A DNA stretch of 64,000 nucleotides, taken from Paraburkholderia ferrariae NBRC 106233. GTDB lineage: Bacteria > Pseudomonadota > Gammaproteobacteria > Burkholderiales > Burkholderiaceae. How positions within the stretch are numbered: position 1 is the first letter of the stretch; each line of letters begins with the position of its first letter. Location: the NCBI RefSeq assembly GCF_000685035.1, contig NZ_BAYB01000002.1, forward strand, positions 372,001 to 436,000, given 5' to 3'. A program made the translations under genes and the position numbers. A model generated the notes under the pieces. The model was not told where the DNA came from and did not search any database. It was given only the letters and a program-made list of their open reading frames with translations. Positions 9,845-19,635 of the stretch are shown here, piece by piece.

Positions 9845-10780
9845 ATGGCACTGCAATCACTCGATATCAAGCGCCTCTCCGCGACCACCACGCCGCCGCC
9901 TGGCGTGCGCGAGCCGGTCACGGGCACCGTGGCGAAGCTCATCGACGTCACGAAATGCATCGGCTGCAAGGCCTGCCAGACAGCGTGCATGGAGTGGAAC
10001 GACCTGCGCGACGAGGTGGGCGTGAACCATGGGGTGTACGACAACCCCATGGACCTCTCCGAGCATTCGTGGACCGTGATGCGCTATACGGAGTACGAAA
10101 ATCCGAACGGCAACCTCGAGTGGCTGATCCGCAAGGACGGCTGTATGCACTGCGAGGATCCCGGCTGCCTGAAGGCCTGCCCCTCGCCGGGCGCGATCGT
10201 GCAGTACACGAACGGCATCGTCGATTTCCATGAGGAGAACTGCATCGGCTGCGGCTATTGCATTGCCGGCTGTCCGTTCAATATCCCGCGGCTTTCGAAG
10301 AAGGACCATCGCGTGTACAAGTGCACGCTCTGCTCGGACCGCGTGGCCGTGGGCCAGGAACCGGCCTGCGTGAAGACCTGTCCCACCGGCGCCATCGTGT
10401 TCGGCACCAAGGAGGACATGAAGCAGCACGCGGCCGAACGTATCGTGGACCTCAAGGAGCGCGGCTTCGAGAACGCGGGCCTCTACGATCCGCCGGGCGT
10501 GAGCGGCACGCACGTGATGTACGTGCTGCACCACGCGGACCAGCCCTCGCTCTATCACGGCCTGCCCGACAGCCCGCGCATCAGCCCGTTCGTGCGGTTG
10601 TGGAAGGGCGTGGCGAAGCCGCTGGCGCTGGCGGGCATCGCGCTCGCCGCACTGGCGGGCTTCTTCCATTACACGCGGATCGGTCCGAACGAGGTGAGCG
10701 CCGAAGACGAAGCGGCCGCCGAGGAAGAGGCGCGCCGCATCAAGGGTGAACCCGAGGAGCGCGACGATGCAAGATCATGA
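9845..10780 (+). CDS. fdoH: Formate dehydrogenase beta (iron-sulfur) subunit
   Basis: This 311-residue protein carries electrons from the alpha subunit to the cytochrome b subunit. Four ferredoxin-type Cys clusters are visible: [11 protein letters not shown] at about 39-49, [24 protein letters not shown], and CTLCSDRV with a following CVKTCP. A single hydrophobic helix near residues 258-275 anchors it in the membrane, and a charged, Glu-rich tail follows. Length and layout match FdnH/FdoH. The gene starts 10 bases after fdoG and its end overlaps fdoI by 14 bases, so the three subunits are translated from one message. Confidence 0.95.
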   Translation: MALQSLDIKRLSATTTPPPGVREPVTGTVAKLIDVTKCIGCKACQTACMEWNDLRDEVGVNHGVYDNPMDLSEHSWTVMRYTEYENPNGNLEWLIRKDGCMHCEDPGCLKACPSPGAIVQYTNGIVDFHEENCIGCGYCIAGCPFNIPRLSKKDHRVYKCTLCSDRVAVGQEPACVKTCPTGAIVFGTKEDMKQHAAERIVDLKERGFENAGLYDPPGVSGTHVMYVLHHADQPSLYHGLPDSPRISPFVRLWKGVAKPLALAGIALAALAGFFHYTRIGPNEVSAEDEAAAEEEARRIKGEPEERDDARS

Positions 10781-11393
10781 ACCGAAGCTGCTGGTGCGCT
10801 ACACGGCCAACGAGCGCACCAATCACTGGATCACCGCGATCACCTTCGTGCTGCTCGCGCTCTCCGGTCTCGCGATGTTTCATCCGGCCATGTTCTGGCT
10901 CTCCGCGCTGTTCGGCGGCGGGCAGTGGACGCGCATCCTGCATCCGTTCGTCGGCCTCGTGATGTTCGTGTCGTTTCTGATCCTCGCACTGCGCTTCTGG
11001 CATCACAACTATCTCGACAAGAACGACGTGCAGTGGCTCAAGCAGATCGACGACGTGCTGCACAACCGCGAGGACAAGCTGCCCGAGATCGGCAAATACA
11101 ATGCGGGACAGAAGCTGCTATTCTTCACCCTGGTGGCTTGTCTCGTGCTGTTGCTCGCGAGCGGCATCGTGATCTGGCGGCGCTACTTTTCGTTCTACTT
11201 TCCGATCGAGGTGGTCCGCATCGCTGCCCTCGTGCATGCGGCGGCGGCCTTCGTGCTGATCGTCAGCATCGTCGTTCATATCTATGCGGCGCTGTGGGTG
11301 AAAGGCTCGATCGGTGCGATGGTGCGCGGCACGGTTACGTGGGGGTGGGCGATGAAGCATCATCCGCGCTGGTTCCGCGAGAGCATCAAGTAG
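10767..11393 (+). CDS. fdoI: Formate dehydrogenase gamma subunit, cytochrome b556
   Basis: This 208-residue inner-membrane protein has four hydrophobic helices and the opening [17 protein letters not shown] typical of FdnI/FdoI; His residues in the helices ligate two b hemes that pass electrons to quinone. The ATG at 10767 is preferred because GAGGAG stands just before it; a GTG at 10746 is also in frame. It overlaps the end of fdoH. It completes the heterotrimer on the membrane, with the catalytic subunit in the periplasm. A hairpin terminator follows at 11443-11478. Confidence 0.94.
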   Translation: MQDHEPKLLVRYTANERTNHWITAITFVLLALSGLAMFHPAMFWLSALFGGGQWTRILHPFVGLVMFVSFLILALRFWHHNYLDKNDVQWLKQIDDVLHNREDKLPEIGKYNAGQKLLFFTLVACLVLLLASGIVIWRRYFSFYFPIEVVRIAALVHAAAAFVLIVSIVVHIYAALWVKGSIGAMVRGTVTWGWAMKHHPRWFRESIK

Positions 11394-11442
11394 CCGGCGC
11401 GCCGCATCGGGCCTCGGAGCGAGGCCTCGGGAGCGTGCCAGC

Positions 11443-11478
11443 AAGCCGCCCGCCCGGCAGGGCGCGGCGGCTTTTTGT
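11443..11478 (+). terminator. Intrinsic terminator or attenuator between fdoI and fdhE
   Basis: AAGCCGCC (11443-11450) pairs with GGCGGCTT (11466-11473). Inside it, CGCCC (11451-11455) pairs with GGGCG (11460-11464), giving a 13-bp GC-rich stem with one bulge and a GGCA loop, followed by TTTGTTT. It ends 19 bases before the fdhE start, so transcription into fdhE-selAB must read through or begin here. Confidence 0.75.
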
Positions 11479-11496
11479 TTCTGGAGAACTCAAGCC

Positions 11497-12429
11497 GTGA
11501 CGCAACGTATTCTCGAACCCCGCGAGATCGAGGCCCTCGATCCTTCCGCGATCCCGCGCATTCGCCTGCCCGAGCGCGCAACGCATTTCGCCGCGCGCGC
11601 CGAGCGGCTGCGCCACCTGGCGCCGCGCAGTCCCATCGGCGGATATGTCCGGCTGATGGCGGCGCTGGTCGATGCGCAGCAGGCCGTGCTCGAACACACG
11701 GCCGCGCAGATGCCCGATGCCGATGCTGTGGCGAACGCACAGCGCCATTCCATGCCGATCCTGCCCGCGCATTCCGGCGAGCGCGATCCGCAGTGGCGCG
11801 AGGTGCTGCGCCGCCTCCTGGATCATGTGGAAGCGGCCGGTGCGGTGGCGCCCGCGCTCGCGAAGGTGATCGACACGCTGCGCGCCATGAGCGACGCCGA
11901 ACTCGACGCGCAAGCCGACGCCCTGCTCGCGCAGCGCTACGCCGAAGTCTCACCCGCTACCGCGCCCTTCATCATGGCCGCGCTCCAGGTGATCTGGACC
12001 GACCTCGCCAGCCGGCTCGACACGCGGGACATTCCTTATGTGGATGCGCCCGGCGCCTGCCCCGTGTGCGGCGTGCCGCCCGTTGCGAGCATCGTGCGCG
12101 TGGGCGGCGCGTACCAGGGCTATCGCTACGTGCAATGCAGCCTGTGCGGGACCGAAACGCACGTGGTGCGCGTGAAGTGCACGAACTGCGACTCGACTAA
12201 AGGCATTGCGTACCACGGCATCGATGGCGGCGACCCGGCGGTCAAGGCCGAATCGTGCGACGAGTGCCATACGTACCGCAAAATCGGCTATCAGGAGAAG
12301 GACCTCGATTTCGAGCCGCTGGCCGACGATCTCGCGAGCCTCACGCTCGACCTGTTGATGAGCGATGCGGGCTACCGGCGCGCGAGCCCGAATCCGCTGC
12401 TATGGCCCGACGTGCCGGCCGACCAATAA
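11497..12429 (+). CDS. fdhE: Formate dehydrogenase accessory protein FdhE
   Basis: This 310-residue cytoplasmic protein has the FdhE pattern of four Cys pairs in its C-terminal half: CPVCG, CSLCG, CTNCD and CDEC, which bind iron as in rubredoxin. FdhE is needed for maturation of the Tat-exported, membrane-bound formate dehydrogenases, which fits its place right after fdoGHI. The start is GTG, with GGAG at 11483-11486. It is followed 12 bases later by selA in the same direction. Its transcription may be set by the hairpin just upstream. Confidence 0.94.
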   Translation: MTQRILEPREIEALDPSAIPRIRLPERATHFAARAERLRHLAPRSPIGGYVRLMAALVDAQQAVLEHTAAQMPDADAVANAQRHSMPILPAHSGERDPQWREVLRRLLDHVEAAGAVAPALAKVIDTLRAMSDAELDAQADALLAQRYAEVSPATAPFIMAALQVIWTDLASRLDTRDIPYVDAPGACPVCGVPPVASIVRVGGAYQGYRYVQCSLCGTETHVVRVKCTNCDSTKGIAYHGIDGGDPAVKAESCDECHTYRKIGYQEKDLDFEPLADDLASLTLDLLMSDAGYRRASPNPLLWPDVPADQ

Positions 12430-12441
12430 CCGACAAGCCCG

Positions 12442-13920
12442 ATGAGCGAAGCCGTGGGACAGGAAACGGAGCGCGACGCGCGCGCGCTGAATGCGTTGCT
12501 CGCGAGGGTGCCGGCCGTAGAGCGTGTGATTGCCTCCGCAGCGGCGCAACCGCTGATTGCCGAATATGGCCGCACGCAGGTGCTGGCAGCGATACGCGCC
12601 ACGCTGGAACGATGGCGGCAAGACGTGCAGGCAAACGGCCAGGGCGGCGTGCCGGCAACTGGGCAAGGCGAGGCCGAGCCGTTCGCGCCGGAACGGGCGA
12701 TCGGCGAAGCGGGACGTTACCTGGCGCAGCGCGCGCAGGGCCGGCTGCGTCCCGTGTTCAATTTGACGGGCACCGTGCTGCATACGAATCTTGGCCGCGC
12801 GCTGTTGCCCGATGCCGCGGTTGCCGCTGTCGTCCAGGCGCTGACGCAGCCGGCGAATCTGGAGTTCGATCTCGCAACCGGCAAGCGCGGCGACCGCGAC
12901 GATCTGATCGACGACCTGATCTGCGAGTTGACCGGCGCCGAGGCCGCGACCGTGGTGAACAACAACGCCGCCGCCGTGCTGCTCGCGCTTTCGGCGCTTG
13001 CCACGCGCAAGGAAGTGGTGGTTTCGCGCGGCGAACTGGTCGAGATCGGCGGGGCGTTCCGCATTCCCGACATCATGAGCCGCGCCGGCGCGAAGCTGCG
13101 CGAGATCGGCACGACCAATCGCACACATCTCAAGGACTACGAAGCAGCCATCAATGCGCGCACGGCGCTGCTCATGAAAGTCCATTGCAGCAACTACGCC
13201 ATTAGCGGCTTTACGAAGAGCGTCGAACTCGACGAACTCGCGCCGCTCGCGCGTGCGCGGGGCTTGCCCGTAGCGGTCGATCTGGGCAGCGGCACGCTGA
13301 CCGACCTCACGCAGTGGGGCTTGCCGGCCGAGCCCACCGTGCGCGCGACCGTGGAAGCCGGTGCGGATCTCGTGACGTTCAGCGGCGACAAGCTGCTGGG
13401 CGGCCCGCAAGCGGGGCTGATCGTCGGCCGCAAGGAACTGATCGCGAAGATCAAGAAGCATCCGCTCAAGCGGGCGCTGCGCGTGGGCAAACTCACGCTG
13501 GCCGCGCTGGAGCCGGTGCTCAGGCTCTATCAGGCGCCGGAATTTCTGCGCGAAAGGCTCACCACGCTGCGTCTGCTTACGCGGCCAGCGGCGGAGATGC
13601 AGACGCTGGCCGAGCGCGCGCTGCCCACGTTGCAGCGCGCACTGGGAGACGCCTATGCGGCGAGCGTCGAACCCATGTTCAGCCAGATCGGCAGCGGCGC
13701 GTTACCCGTGGATGTGCTGCCGAGCTGCGGCCTGGTCGTGCGTCATGCGGGCAAGAGCGGCAGCGGCCGTGCGCTCATGAAACTCGAGCGGGCCTTGCGC
13801 GAACTGCCGCGCCCGGTGATCGGCCGCATTGCCGACGACGCATTGCGGCTCGACCTGCGCTGCCTCGAAAGCGCCGACGAAGCCGCTTTTATCGCGCAGC
13901 TGGCGGAGTTGCGCCTGTGA
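12442..13920 (+). CDS. selA: L-seryl-tRNA(Sec) selenium transferase
   Basis: This 492-residue PLP enzyme converts seryl-tRNA(Sec) to selenocysteyl-tRNA(Sec) with selenophosphate. The family motif [20 protein letters not shown] is at about 103-122, [14 protein letters not shown] at about 170-183, and the PLP lysine is K317 in [13 protein letters not shown]. Length matches other SelA proteins. Its stop overlaps the selB GTG start by four bases (GTGA), so the two are translationally coupled. The selenophosphate donor enzyme gene, selD, is not in this window. Confidence 0.96.
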   Translation: MSEAVGQETERDARALNALLARVPAVERVIASAAAQPLIAEYGRTQVLAAIRATLERWRQDVQANGQGGVPATGQGEAEPFAPERAIGEAGRYLAQRAQGRLRPVFNLTGTVLHTNLGRALLPDAAVAAVVQALTQPANLEFDLATGKRGDRDDLIDDLICELTGAEAATVVNNNAAAVLLALSALATRKEVVVSRGELVEIGGAFRIPDIMSRAGAKLREIGTTNRTHLKDYEAAINARTALLMKVHCSNYAISGFTKSVELDELAPLARARGLPVAVDLGSGTLTDLTQWGLPAEPTVRATVEAGADLVTFSGDKLLGGPQAGLIVGRKELIAKIKKHPLKRALRVGKLTLAALEPVLRLYQAPEFLRERLTTLRLLTRPAAEMQTLAERALPTLQRALGDAYAASVEPMFSQIGSGALPVDVLPSCGLVVRHAGKSGSGRALMKLERALRELPRPVIGRIADDALRLDLRCLESADEAAFIAQLAELRL

Positions 13921-15836
13921 TCGTCGGCACGGCCGGACATATCGATCACGGCAAGACCACGCTGGTCCGCGCGCTGACCGGGGTCGATACCGACCGCCTC
14001 AAGGAAGAGAAAGCCCGCGGCATTTCGATCGAGCTGGGCTATGCCTATGTGCCGCTCGCCAACGGCGAGGTGCTGGGCTACATCGACGTGCCGGGGCACG
14101 AGAAGCTTGTCCACACGATGGCGGCGGGCGCCTGCGGCATCGATTTCGCGCTCCTCGTGGTGGCCGCCGACGACGGCGTGATGCCGCAAACGCGCGAGCA
14201 CCTCGCGATCCTGCAACTGCTTGGCGTGACCGAGGGTGCCGTCGCGCTCACGAAAACCGATCGTGTGGATGCCGACCGGCTCGCCGAGGTACGCGCGCAA
14301 GTCGCCGCATGGCTTGCCCCGACTGCATTTGCGCTCGCGCCGTGCTTCGAAACACGCGCCACGCAGGCGGGCGACGAAGGCGTGACGAGGCTCGACGCCT
14401 GGCTGCGCGAGCAGGCGATGGCGTGGCAGGGGCGCCGCGCGGACGGGCTCTTTCGGCTGGCCGTGGACCGCGTCTTTACGCTGGCCGGGCAGGGCACGGT
14501 CGTGACGGGTACGGTTTTCGCGGGTCGCGTGCAGGTAGGCGATACGCTCATGCTGGCACCTGCGGGGTTGCCCGTGCGCGTGCGCAGCATCCATGCGCAG
14601 AACCGCCCGGCGCAGGAGGGGCGAGCGGGGCAACGTTGCGCCCTCAACCTTGCGGGCATCGACAAGGCGCAGATCGTGCGCGGCGACTGGATCGTCGATG
14701 CGAGGCTCGCGCAGGGCGCGACGCGTATCGATTGCGAACTGAACCTGCTCGGCGACGCGGATCTCACGCTGCAGCACTGGACGCCGCTGCACGTACATCT
14801 GGGTACGGCCCACCGCATGGCGAACGTTGTGCTGCTCGACGGCGAGACGCTGGGGCCCGGCGAGCATGCGCGCGTGCAACTTGTTTTCGATACGCCGCTG
14901 GTCGCATTGCCCGGCGACCGGCTCATCGTGCGCAATGCCCAGGCCACGCGAACGGTGGGCGGCGGACGCGTGCTCGATCCGTTCGGGCCGGCCAGACGAC
15001 GGCGCACGCCCGAGCGCCGCGCGTGGCTCGACGCGTTGCAGGTGTGGCTCGACGAAGGGCGTATCGACGCGTTGATCCAGCAGGCGCCGAGAGGCATCGC
15101 CCGCACCACGCTGACGCAATTGACGGGCTACGCCGCCGATGCGCTTGCGCTGCCTCGCGACGCTATCGAAATTGCAGCGCATGGCCGCGCGGACGACGGT
15201 GTCGTGATGGCGCGGCAGCACTGGGAACGGATGGCGGCGCGCATCGTCGAAGCGTTGCACGAATTTCATGCACGCATGCCCGACGAGCAGGGGCCCGATG
15301 CCGCGCGCCTGCGCCGTATCGCAGCGCCGCTCGTGACCGATACCGTCTGGCGTGCCGTAGTGGATGCGCTCGTGGAAGACGGCCGCCTCGCGCGCAGCGG
15401 GCCGTGGCTGCATCTGCCTTCGCATGCCGTGTCGCTCGATGCGCGGGAGGACGCGCTGGCGGCACGTTTGAGACCGTTGATTGCGCAAGGACGTTATGAT
15501 CCGCCCTGGGTGCGCGATCTCGCGCGCGAGACGCAGCAGCCCGAGGAGGCCGTGCGCGCGCTGCTGCGCAAGCTCGCTCGGCTAGGCGAGCTGTATCAGG
15601 TCGTGCGCGATCTGTTCTACGACCGGGATGTCGTGCACGAACTCGCGCGGCTCGCGGCGCAAGTGGCGGCTGCCGAAGGCGGCTCGATTTCCGCCGCGGC
15701 GTTCCGCGATGCTACGGGCTTGGGCCGCAAGCGCGCGATCCAGATTCTGGAGTTCTTCGACCGCGTTGGATATACTCGGTTTCACCGCGAGCGGCACGTG
15801 CTGCGTGCCGATAGCCGGTTGCGTGACGTGCTGTGA
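13917..15836 (+). CDS. selB: Selenocysteine-specific elongation factor SelB
   Basis: The GTG at 13917 gives 639 residues that open directly with the GTPase domain: GHIDHGKT (G1), then [19 protein letters not shown] and DVPGHEK (G3). Domains II and III follow, and the C-terminal part (about 380-639) carries winged-helix repeats that bind the SECIS RNA, ending [19 protein letters not shown]. SelB delivers Sec-tRNA to the ribosome at a recoded UGA. The frame is open well upstream inside selA, but the overlap start is the one that aligns. selC lies 38 bases downstream. Confidence 0.96.
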   Translation: MIVGTAGHIDHGKTTLVRALTGVDTDRLKEEKARGISIELGYAYVPLANGEVLGYIDVPGHEKLVHTMAAGACGIDFALLVVAADDGVMPQTREHLAILQLLGVTEGAVALTKTDRVDADRLAEVRAQVAAWLAPTAFALAPCFETRATQAGDEGVTRLDAWLREQAMAWQGRRADGLFRLAVDRVFTLAGQGTVVTGTVFAGRVQVGDTLMLAPAGLPVRVRSIHAQNRPAQEGRAGQRCALNLAGIDKAQIVRGDWIVDARLAQGATRIDCELNLLGDADLTLQHWTPLHVHLGTAHRMANVVLLDGETLGPGEHARVQLVFDTPLVALPGDRLIVRNAQATRTVGGGRVLDPFGPARRRRTPERRAWLDALQVWLDEGRIDALIQQAPRGIARTTLTQLTGYAADALALPRDAIEIAAHGRADDGVVMARQHWERMAARIVEALHEFHARMPDEQGPDAARLRRIAAPLVTDTVWRAVVDALVEDGRLARSGPWLHLPSHAVSLDAREDALAARLRPLIAQGRYDPPWVRDLARETQQPEEAVRALLRKLARLGELYQVVRDLFYDRDVVHELARLAAQVAAAEGGSISAAAFRDATGLGRKRAIQILEFFDRVGYTRFHRERHVLRADSRLRDVL

Positions 15837-15874
15837 ATGCCGCGTGGTTGTCCGCGGTATGTCAGGTGTGCGAA

Positions 15875-15970
15875 GGAAGGCATTCGTATCCGGTGGTACG
15901 GCCAGGCTTCAAACCTGGTTGGGGACGTCAGCCGTTCCCAGGTCGGTTCGACTCCGGCTGCTTTCCGCCA
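15875..15970 (+). tRNA. selC: tRNA-Sec (UCA anticodon)
   Basis: The 96-base gene folds as a tRNA-Sec: an 8-bp acceptor stem (GGAAGGCA with TGCTTTCC, one G-U), an anticodon stem CCAGG/CCTGG holding the loop CTTCAAA with anticodon TCA, a long variable arm, the T-loop GGTTCGACTCC, and an encoded GCCA end. The long acceptor and variable arms set it apart from normal tRNAs. It reads the fdoG UGA together with SelB. It is probably made with selB or from its own promoter. Confidence 0.95.
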
Positions 15971-16003
15971 CTCGCAAGGCGCCTTGGCGCGAATACCTGG
16001 CCG

Positions 16004-17539
16004 CTACTGCATGCCACTGCGCAGAATACCGCACTCCGTAGTGACCTCAATGCGGTTGCGGCCACACTGTTTTGCCCGGTAGAGCGCCTGATCTGCGGCC
16101 GCCACAATATCCGCCGGGCCGCCTTGCGGCGATTCGAACACGGCAGCCCCCACGCTTACCGTGACAAACGGCCCCGTTGCCGTTTCGTTGCGAAGTTCGA
16201 GCATGCGAATGGCTTCCTGCATCGTCAGGGCCACCCGGCGCGCGCCGGCTTCATCGGTCGAAGGCAGAATCGCGGCAAACTCTTCGCCGCCGTAGCGGGC
16301 GAGCAGATCGCCGGCGCGCGGCAACGTGGATTGCAGCGCGAGTGCAACGGAAACGAGGCAACGGTCCCCAGCCGGATGTCCAAAGCGGTCGTTGAGCTGC
16401 TTGAAATAGTCGATGTCGATTAGCAGCAGCGCAATCGGATGCCGGTGGCGGATAGCGCGATTCCATTCGAGCACCAGTGCCTCGTCGAAGCGGCGACGGT
16501 TCGCGGTATGGGTCAAGGCGTCCGTGAGCGCGATCTGCTCCAGGCGGTCTCGCGCCTCGCGCAACTCGCGTTGTATGCGGATGTACCTGCTCTGGAGCAG
16601 CGTCGAGCGGGTTCCATAGAGCGCGATAGCCGCGAAAACGCCCGCCGTTCCCACGTAGAAATGCCGGCGCATCAGCGAGGTGCTGAGCGCGAGCAGAGCC
16701 ACCGTATAGAAAACCGGGCTGACGTTTTCGACGAACAGGGCGAGTGTGTGCCGGTGGGGCGCTCCCCCTGCTTCAGCGGCTTCGTCGCCTTCAACGCGCA
16801 ACGGGCGCGGCGCCCCGGCTGCCACGGCGAGGAACAGGAATGGCAGATCGACCAGCACATCCATCGAGGTATGCGCGTTCGACACCGCCGCCCAGTTGTT
16901 GTACACGTAGGCCATGAGCGCGTAGATCCACAGGAAACGGAACAGGATCAGGTAAAACCGGCGCTCCGGGCCTCGTGGCTGGGCGAGCACGCGCAAGGTG
17001 GCCGCGATGGCAAGAATGAAATTCTCGGTGTTATAGGTCAGAACAAGCGTGGAAGCCGAAACCGGCGCGAGGGTGTCGTCCGCAAACGGCATGGCCGAAA
17101 AAATGCTGATGTACAGCAGAAAGCCCGTTAGCAGGGCCTGCGTCGCGTCGATCCAGATGAAAGAGGGGATGCGTTGTTCCTCCGATGCCGACGAAAGGGC
17201 CAGCAGAACCGGCACGCCATAAAGGAAGAACGCGAAATCCGAAAACCATGCGGCGCTCTGCGGAAGGTGCTGCCAGATATCTTCCCAGGCACTGAGGAAA
17301 ATGCCGCACGCCCACAGAAAAATACCTGCGCTGAGCAGAACCCAGGGCAAACGTGCCCCCGACGTTTCAGCCCTGGCCTGCCAGCAGCAACTGGCAAAGG
17401 CAAGCAGCGGCGCCAGCAGCAGAAACGGATAAGTGACCAGCGTAGCCTGCGCGGGCAGTAACCATAGACCTGTAACATGCAGCAGCACGAACGTGGCGGC
17501 AAGCACCACGAGATGTGTCAACGTCGGCGGGCGGCGCAC
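16004..17539 (-). CDS. Membrane diguanylate cyclase (GGDEF)
   Basis: The N-terminal half has about nine or ten hydrophobic segments, and the C-terminal half is a GGDEF domain with an intact GGEEF active site near residue 417. An RAGD motif five residues before it fits the c-di-GMP inhibitory I-site. It should make c-di-GMP from GTP at the inner membrane. The start is uncertain: GTG at 17539 begins just before the first membrane segment, while an ATG at 17752 would add 71 residues that look non-family. The gene reads toward selC and is divergent from a second cyclase. The ligand of the membrane part is unknown. Confidence 0.85.
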   Translation of the reverse strand: MRRPPTLTHLVVLAATFVLLHVTGLWLLPAQATLVTYPFLLLAPLLAFASCCWQARAETSGARLPWVLLSAGIFLWACGIFLSAWEDIWQHLPQSAAWFSDFAFFLYGVPVLLALSSASEEQRIPSFIWIDATQALLTGFLLYISIFSAMPFADDTLAPVSASTLVLTYNTENFILAIAATLRVLAQPRGPERRFYLILFRFLWIYALMAYVYNNWAAVSNAHTSMDVLVDLPFLFLAVAAGAPRPLRVEGDEAAEAGGAPHRHTLALFVENVSPVFYTVALLALSTSLMRRHFYVGTAGVFAAIALYGTRSTLLQSRYIRIQRELREARDRLEQIALTDALTHTANRRRFDEALVLEWNRAIRHRHPIALLLIDIDYFKQLNDRFGHPAGDRCLVSVALALQSTLPRAGDLLARYGGEEFAAILPSTDEAGARRVALTMQEAIRMLELRNETATGPFVTVSVGAAVFESPQGGPADIVAAADQALYRAKQCGRNRIEVTTECGILRSGMQ

Positions 17540-17842
17540 GGTCTGATCCCGGGGCCCAGGAGGCAAGTGGAAGTCGCAGGAGCGGGCATAGGCTGACGCA
17601 ATGCTTTCGTTGCCTTGCTTATGCAGGCATTCTCCATAGTATGATCGACGGCACGCAGGGCGAAAACTTGAGGCTCCTTGCGCACAATGTGGGTGCGGGT
17701 GCTGGTGGGATCGCACTTGCGTTGCGCGGGCCGCGCGTCGAAGCAAAGGCACCGGCGTGCTTTGCTGGAACTTCTTTACAAATCGGGTGCGCCGGCTTTT
17801 GCTCCACCGGTGCCTTATGCCTTCCGGGTCGGGTTGTCCTGC
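17540..17842. other. Gap between the two divergent diguanylate cyclase genes
   Basis: This stretch of about 300 bases must hold the promoters of both cyclases. Parts of it can be read as N-terminal extensions of either protein, but these lack family features. I see no clear operator or -35/-10 pair. Confidence 0.4.
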
Positions 17843-19030
17843 ATGCTAGATCCCGCAGTAGCCATTGCCATCTCTGCGCTGATGAGCCTGATGTTGACGC
17901 CGCTGTTGGGCTCACTGCTTCGCTCCAGAATGCCGGGCGTATCTGACTGGTTTGCCTCCAACCTCATGATGGTGGTGGCGCTGCCGCTCATTTTATTGCG
18001 CGGACGGATTCCGGACGCCGTATCGGTCGTCGTGGCAAACGAGTTGATGGCGCTTTCGGCCGTTATTTATTACGTGGGCTGCGCACGCTTTCTCCAGCGC
18101 CCGGTTCGCTGGAGCGTCCTGATTGCTGGGCTGGTCGCGCTTGGCGCCGCCCTGGTGTACTGGCGCTACGTTGTCGACAGCATTCCGCAGCGTGTGCTCG
18201 TCACGGTACTCTTTTCGGCTGCGTTGTGCATGGCCGTTGCGGTCCTCGTTGTGCGCCACCGGCCGCCCGCGCGAGCGGCGTATCCGTATTGGGCGACGGC
18301 AACGATGGCACTTGTGCTCGGTGTCTGCCAGCTTGTGAGAGGCGTGTATTTCACGACGCTGACCGGTACGACGAACACGCTGCTGTTTGCCACCGCCGGG
18401 AGTGTGGCGTTGCTGGCGATCGGCGGGGCAATCATGCCGATGCTTTCGATGGCGGCGATGATGATGGTGCATGACGCCCTCCTCACCGATGCGCGTGCCG
18501 CCGCCGACCGCGATTTCCTGACCGGTGCGCTGTCGCGCAAGGGGTTCGAGGCCGCTGTGCAGCGCCTGTCTGCCGGCGCTGTGAGCTCCGGCGTGCCGCT
18601 TTCTCTTTTGATCGTCGACCTCGATCATTTCAAGGCAATCAACGACACGTTCGGTCATGCGGGCGGCGACGCGGTGTTGCGCGAGTTTGTCCGTCGAGTC
18701 GAGAGTCAGCTAAGGCGAGGCGATGTGCTGGGGCGCATGGGCGGCGAAGAGTTTGCGATACTGCTGCCCGAGGCTGGGACGGACGACGCGCTGCGCTTCG
18801 CAGAGAGGCTGAGTCGCTCCGTGACCCTGCAACCGGTGGATACCGGCTCGGGGCCTCGCAGGTACAGCTTCAGCGGAGGTATCGCGGCATGGCAGCCAGG
18901 GGATACATTCGATCTCCTGAATATGCGCGCGGACGCCGCGCTTTACGAGGCGAAGTACTCGGGCCGAAACCGGATCTGTGTCTATCAGGGGCGGACGGAG
19001 GAGAGCGCCTTCGCGAGCGTGCCACCCTGA
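17843..19030 (+). CDS. Membrane diguanylate cyclase (GGDEF)
   Basis: The ATG at 17843 gives 395 residues beginning MLDPAVAIAISALMSLML. About seven hydrophobic helices form the N-terminal 200 residues, and a GGDEF domain follows, with LIVDLDHFKAINDTFGHAGG and an intact GGEEF site. RRGD lies five residues before it as an I-site. It should synthesise c-di-GMP. The sensor part differs from that of its divergent neighbour, so they are probably not recent duplicates. Signal and output are unknown. Confidence 0.88.
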   Translation: MLDPAVAIAISALMSLMLTPLLGSLLRSRMPGVSDWFASNLMMVVALPLILLRGRIPDAVSVVVANELMALSAVIYYVGCARFLQRPVRWSVLIAGLVALGAALVYWRYVVDSIPQRVLVTVLFSAALCMAVAVLVVRHRPPARAAYPYWATATMALVLGVCQLVRGVYFTTLTGTTNTLLFATAGSVALLAIGGAIMPMLSMAAMMMVHDALLTDARAAADRDFLTGALSRKGFEAAVQRLSAGAVSSGVPLSLLIVDLDHFKAINDTFGHAGGDAVLREFVRRVESQLRRGDVLGRMGGEEFAILLPEAGTDDALRFAERLSRSVTLQPVDTGSGPRRYSFSGGIAAWQPGDTFDLLNMRADAALYEAKYSGRNRICVYQGRTEESAFASVPP

Positions 19031-19082
19031 ACTCGATGGCGGGCTGGTTAGCGGCCGTTGTTACCCAGTGCGAGCCGACTGG

Positions 19083-19610
19083 CTATTTCGGCGATTGACC
19101 CGACACTAGCTCGGCTCGCTTCTTCAACGCATCGTTCATTGCATGCATGCTATTCACCGTGTCTTTCAGGACGCTCTCGGTCAGTGCGCCAGCAAGAATG
19201 CCGGTGAACGTTTCACTCTGGATAAAGCGCGTTTTATTGCCCACGGCCTCGAGAACGAAACGGTGCTCGCCGTCGAAAATACCCGGAAACCCGACGTACC
19301 CCTTCCATCGCAATTCTCGATCAGCCTGCACCGCAAGTATCGTGGGATGAAACACCATCGCGTCCGGCCCCGTCCCCTCGACGAACTCGATGACGTTGCC
19401 CTCGCGAAGCTGTCCGTGAAGCTGTGAAATCTCGGGATTCCACAACGGGTAATCGTCGGTTGCCGTGAGCACCGTCCACACGGTCTGAGGCGAACTGTCG
19501 ATCAAGGTCTCTGTCTCAATCGACCCATTGTGATGCAGCGTTAGTATGACCAGAAAGCACAGGAAAACCACTCCAGCCAATCCGTACGTAACGCGCTTTG
19601 CCAGATTCAA
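19083..19610 (-). CDS. Membrane-anchored SRPBCC-domain protein
   Basis: The 175-residue protein starts with one hydrophobic helix (about residues 10-25), then an SRPBCC/polyketide-cyclase fold: SPQTVWTVLTATDDYPLWNPEI near residue 40 and later GEHRFVLEA and RFIQSETFTG. These folds bind hydrophobic ligands. The anchor suggests the domain is held at the membrane, facing the periplasm. It is followed in direction by nothing close; the aspartyl protease gene lies just upstream on the same strand, 25 bases away, so the two may be cotranscribed. Confidence 0.75.
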   Translation of the reverse strand: MNLAKRVTYGLAGVVFLCFLVILTLHHNGSIETETLIDSSPQTVWTVLTATDDYPLWNPEISQLHGQLREGNVIEFVEGTGPDAMVFHPTILAVQADRELRWKGYVGFPGIFDGEHRFVLEAVGNKTRFIQSETFTGILAGALTESVLKDTVNSMHAMNDALKKRAELVSGQSPK

Positions 19611-19635
19611 GGTGCATTCCTTGCGGTCGAAGAAG

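Noticed and set aside
13314..13916. Upstream extension of selB into selA
   Set aside because: The SelB GTPase domain begins exactly at the GTG at 13917, which overlaps the selA stop; the earlier residues are a selA shadow.
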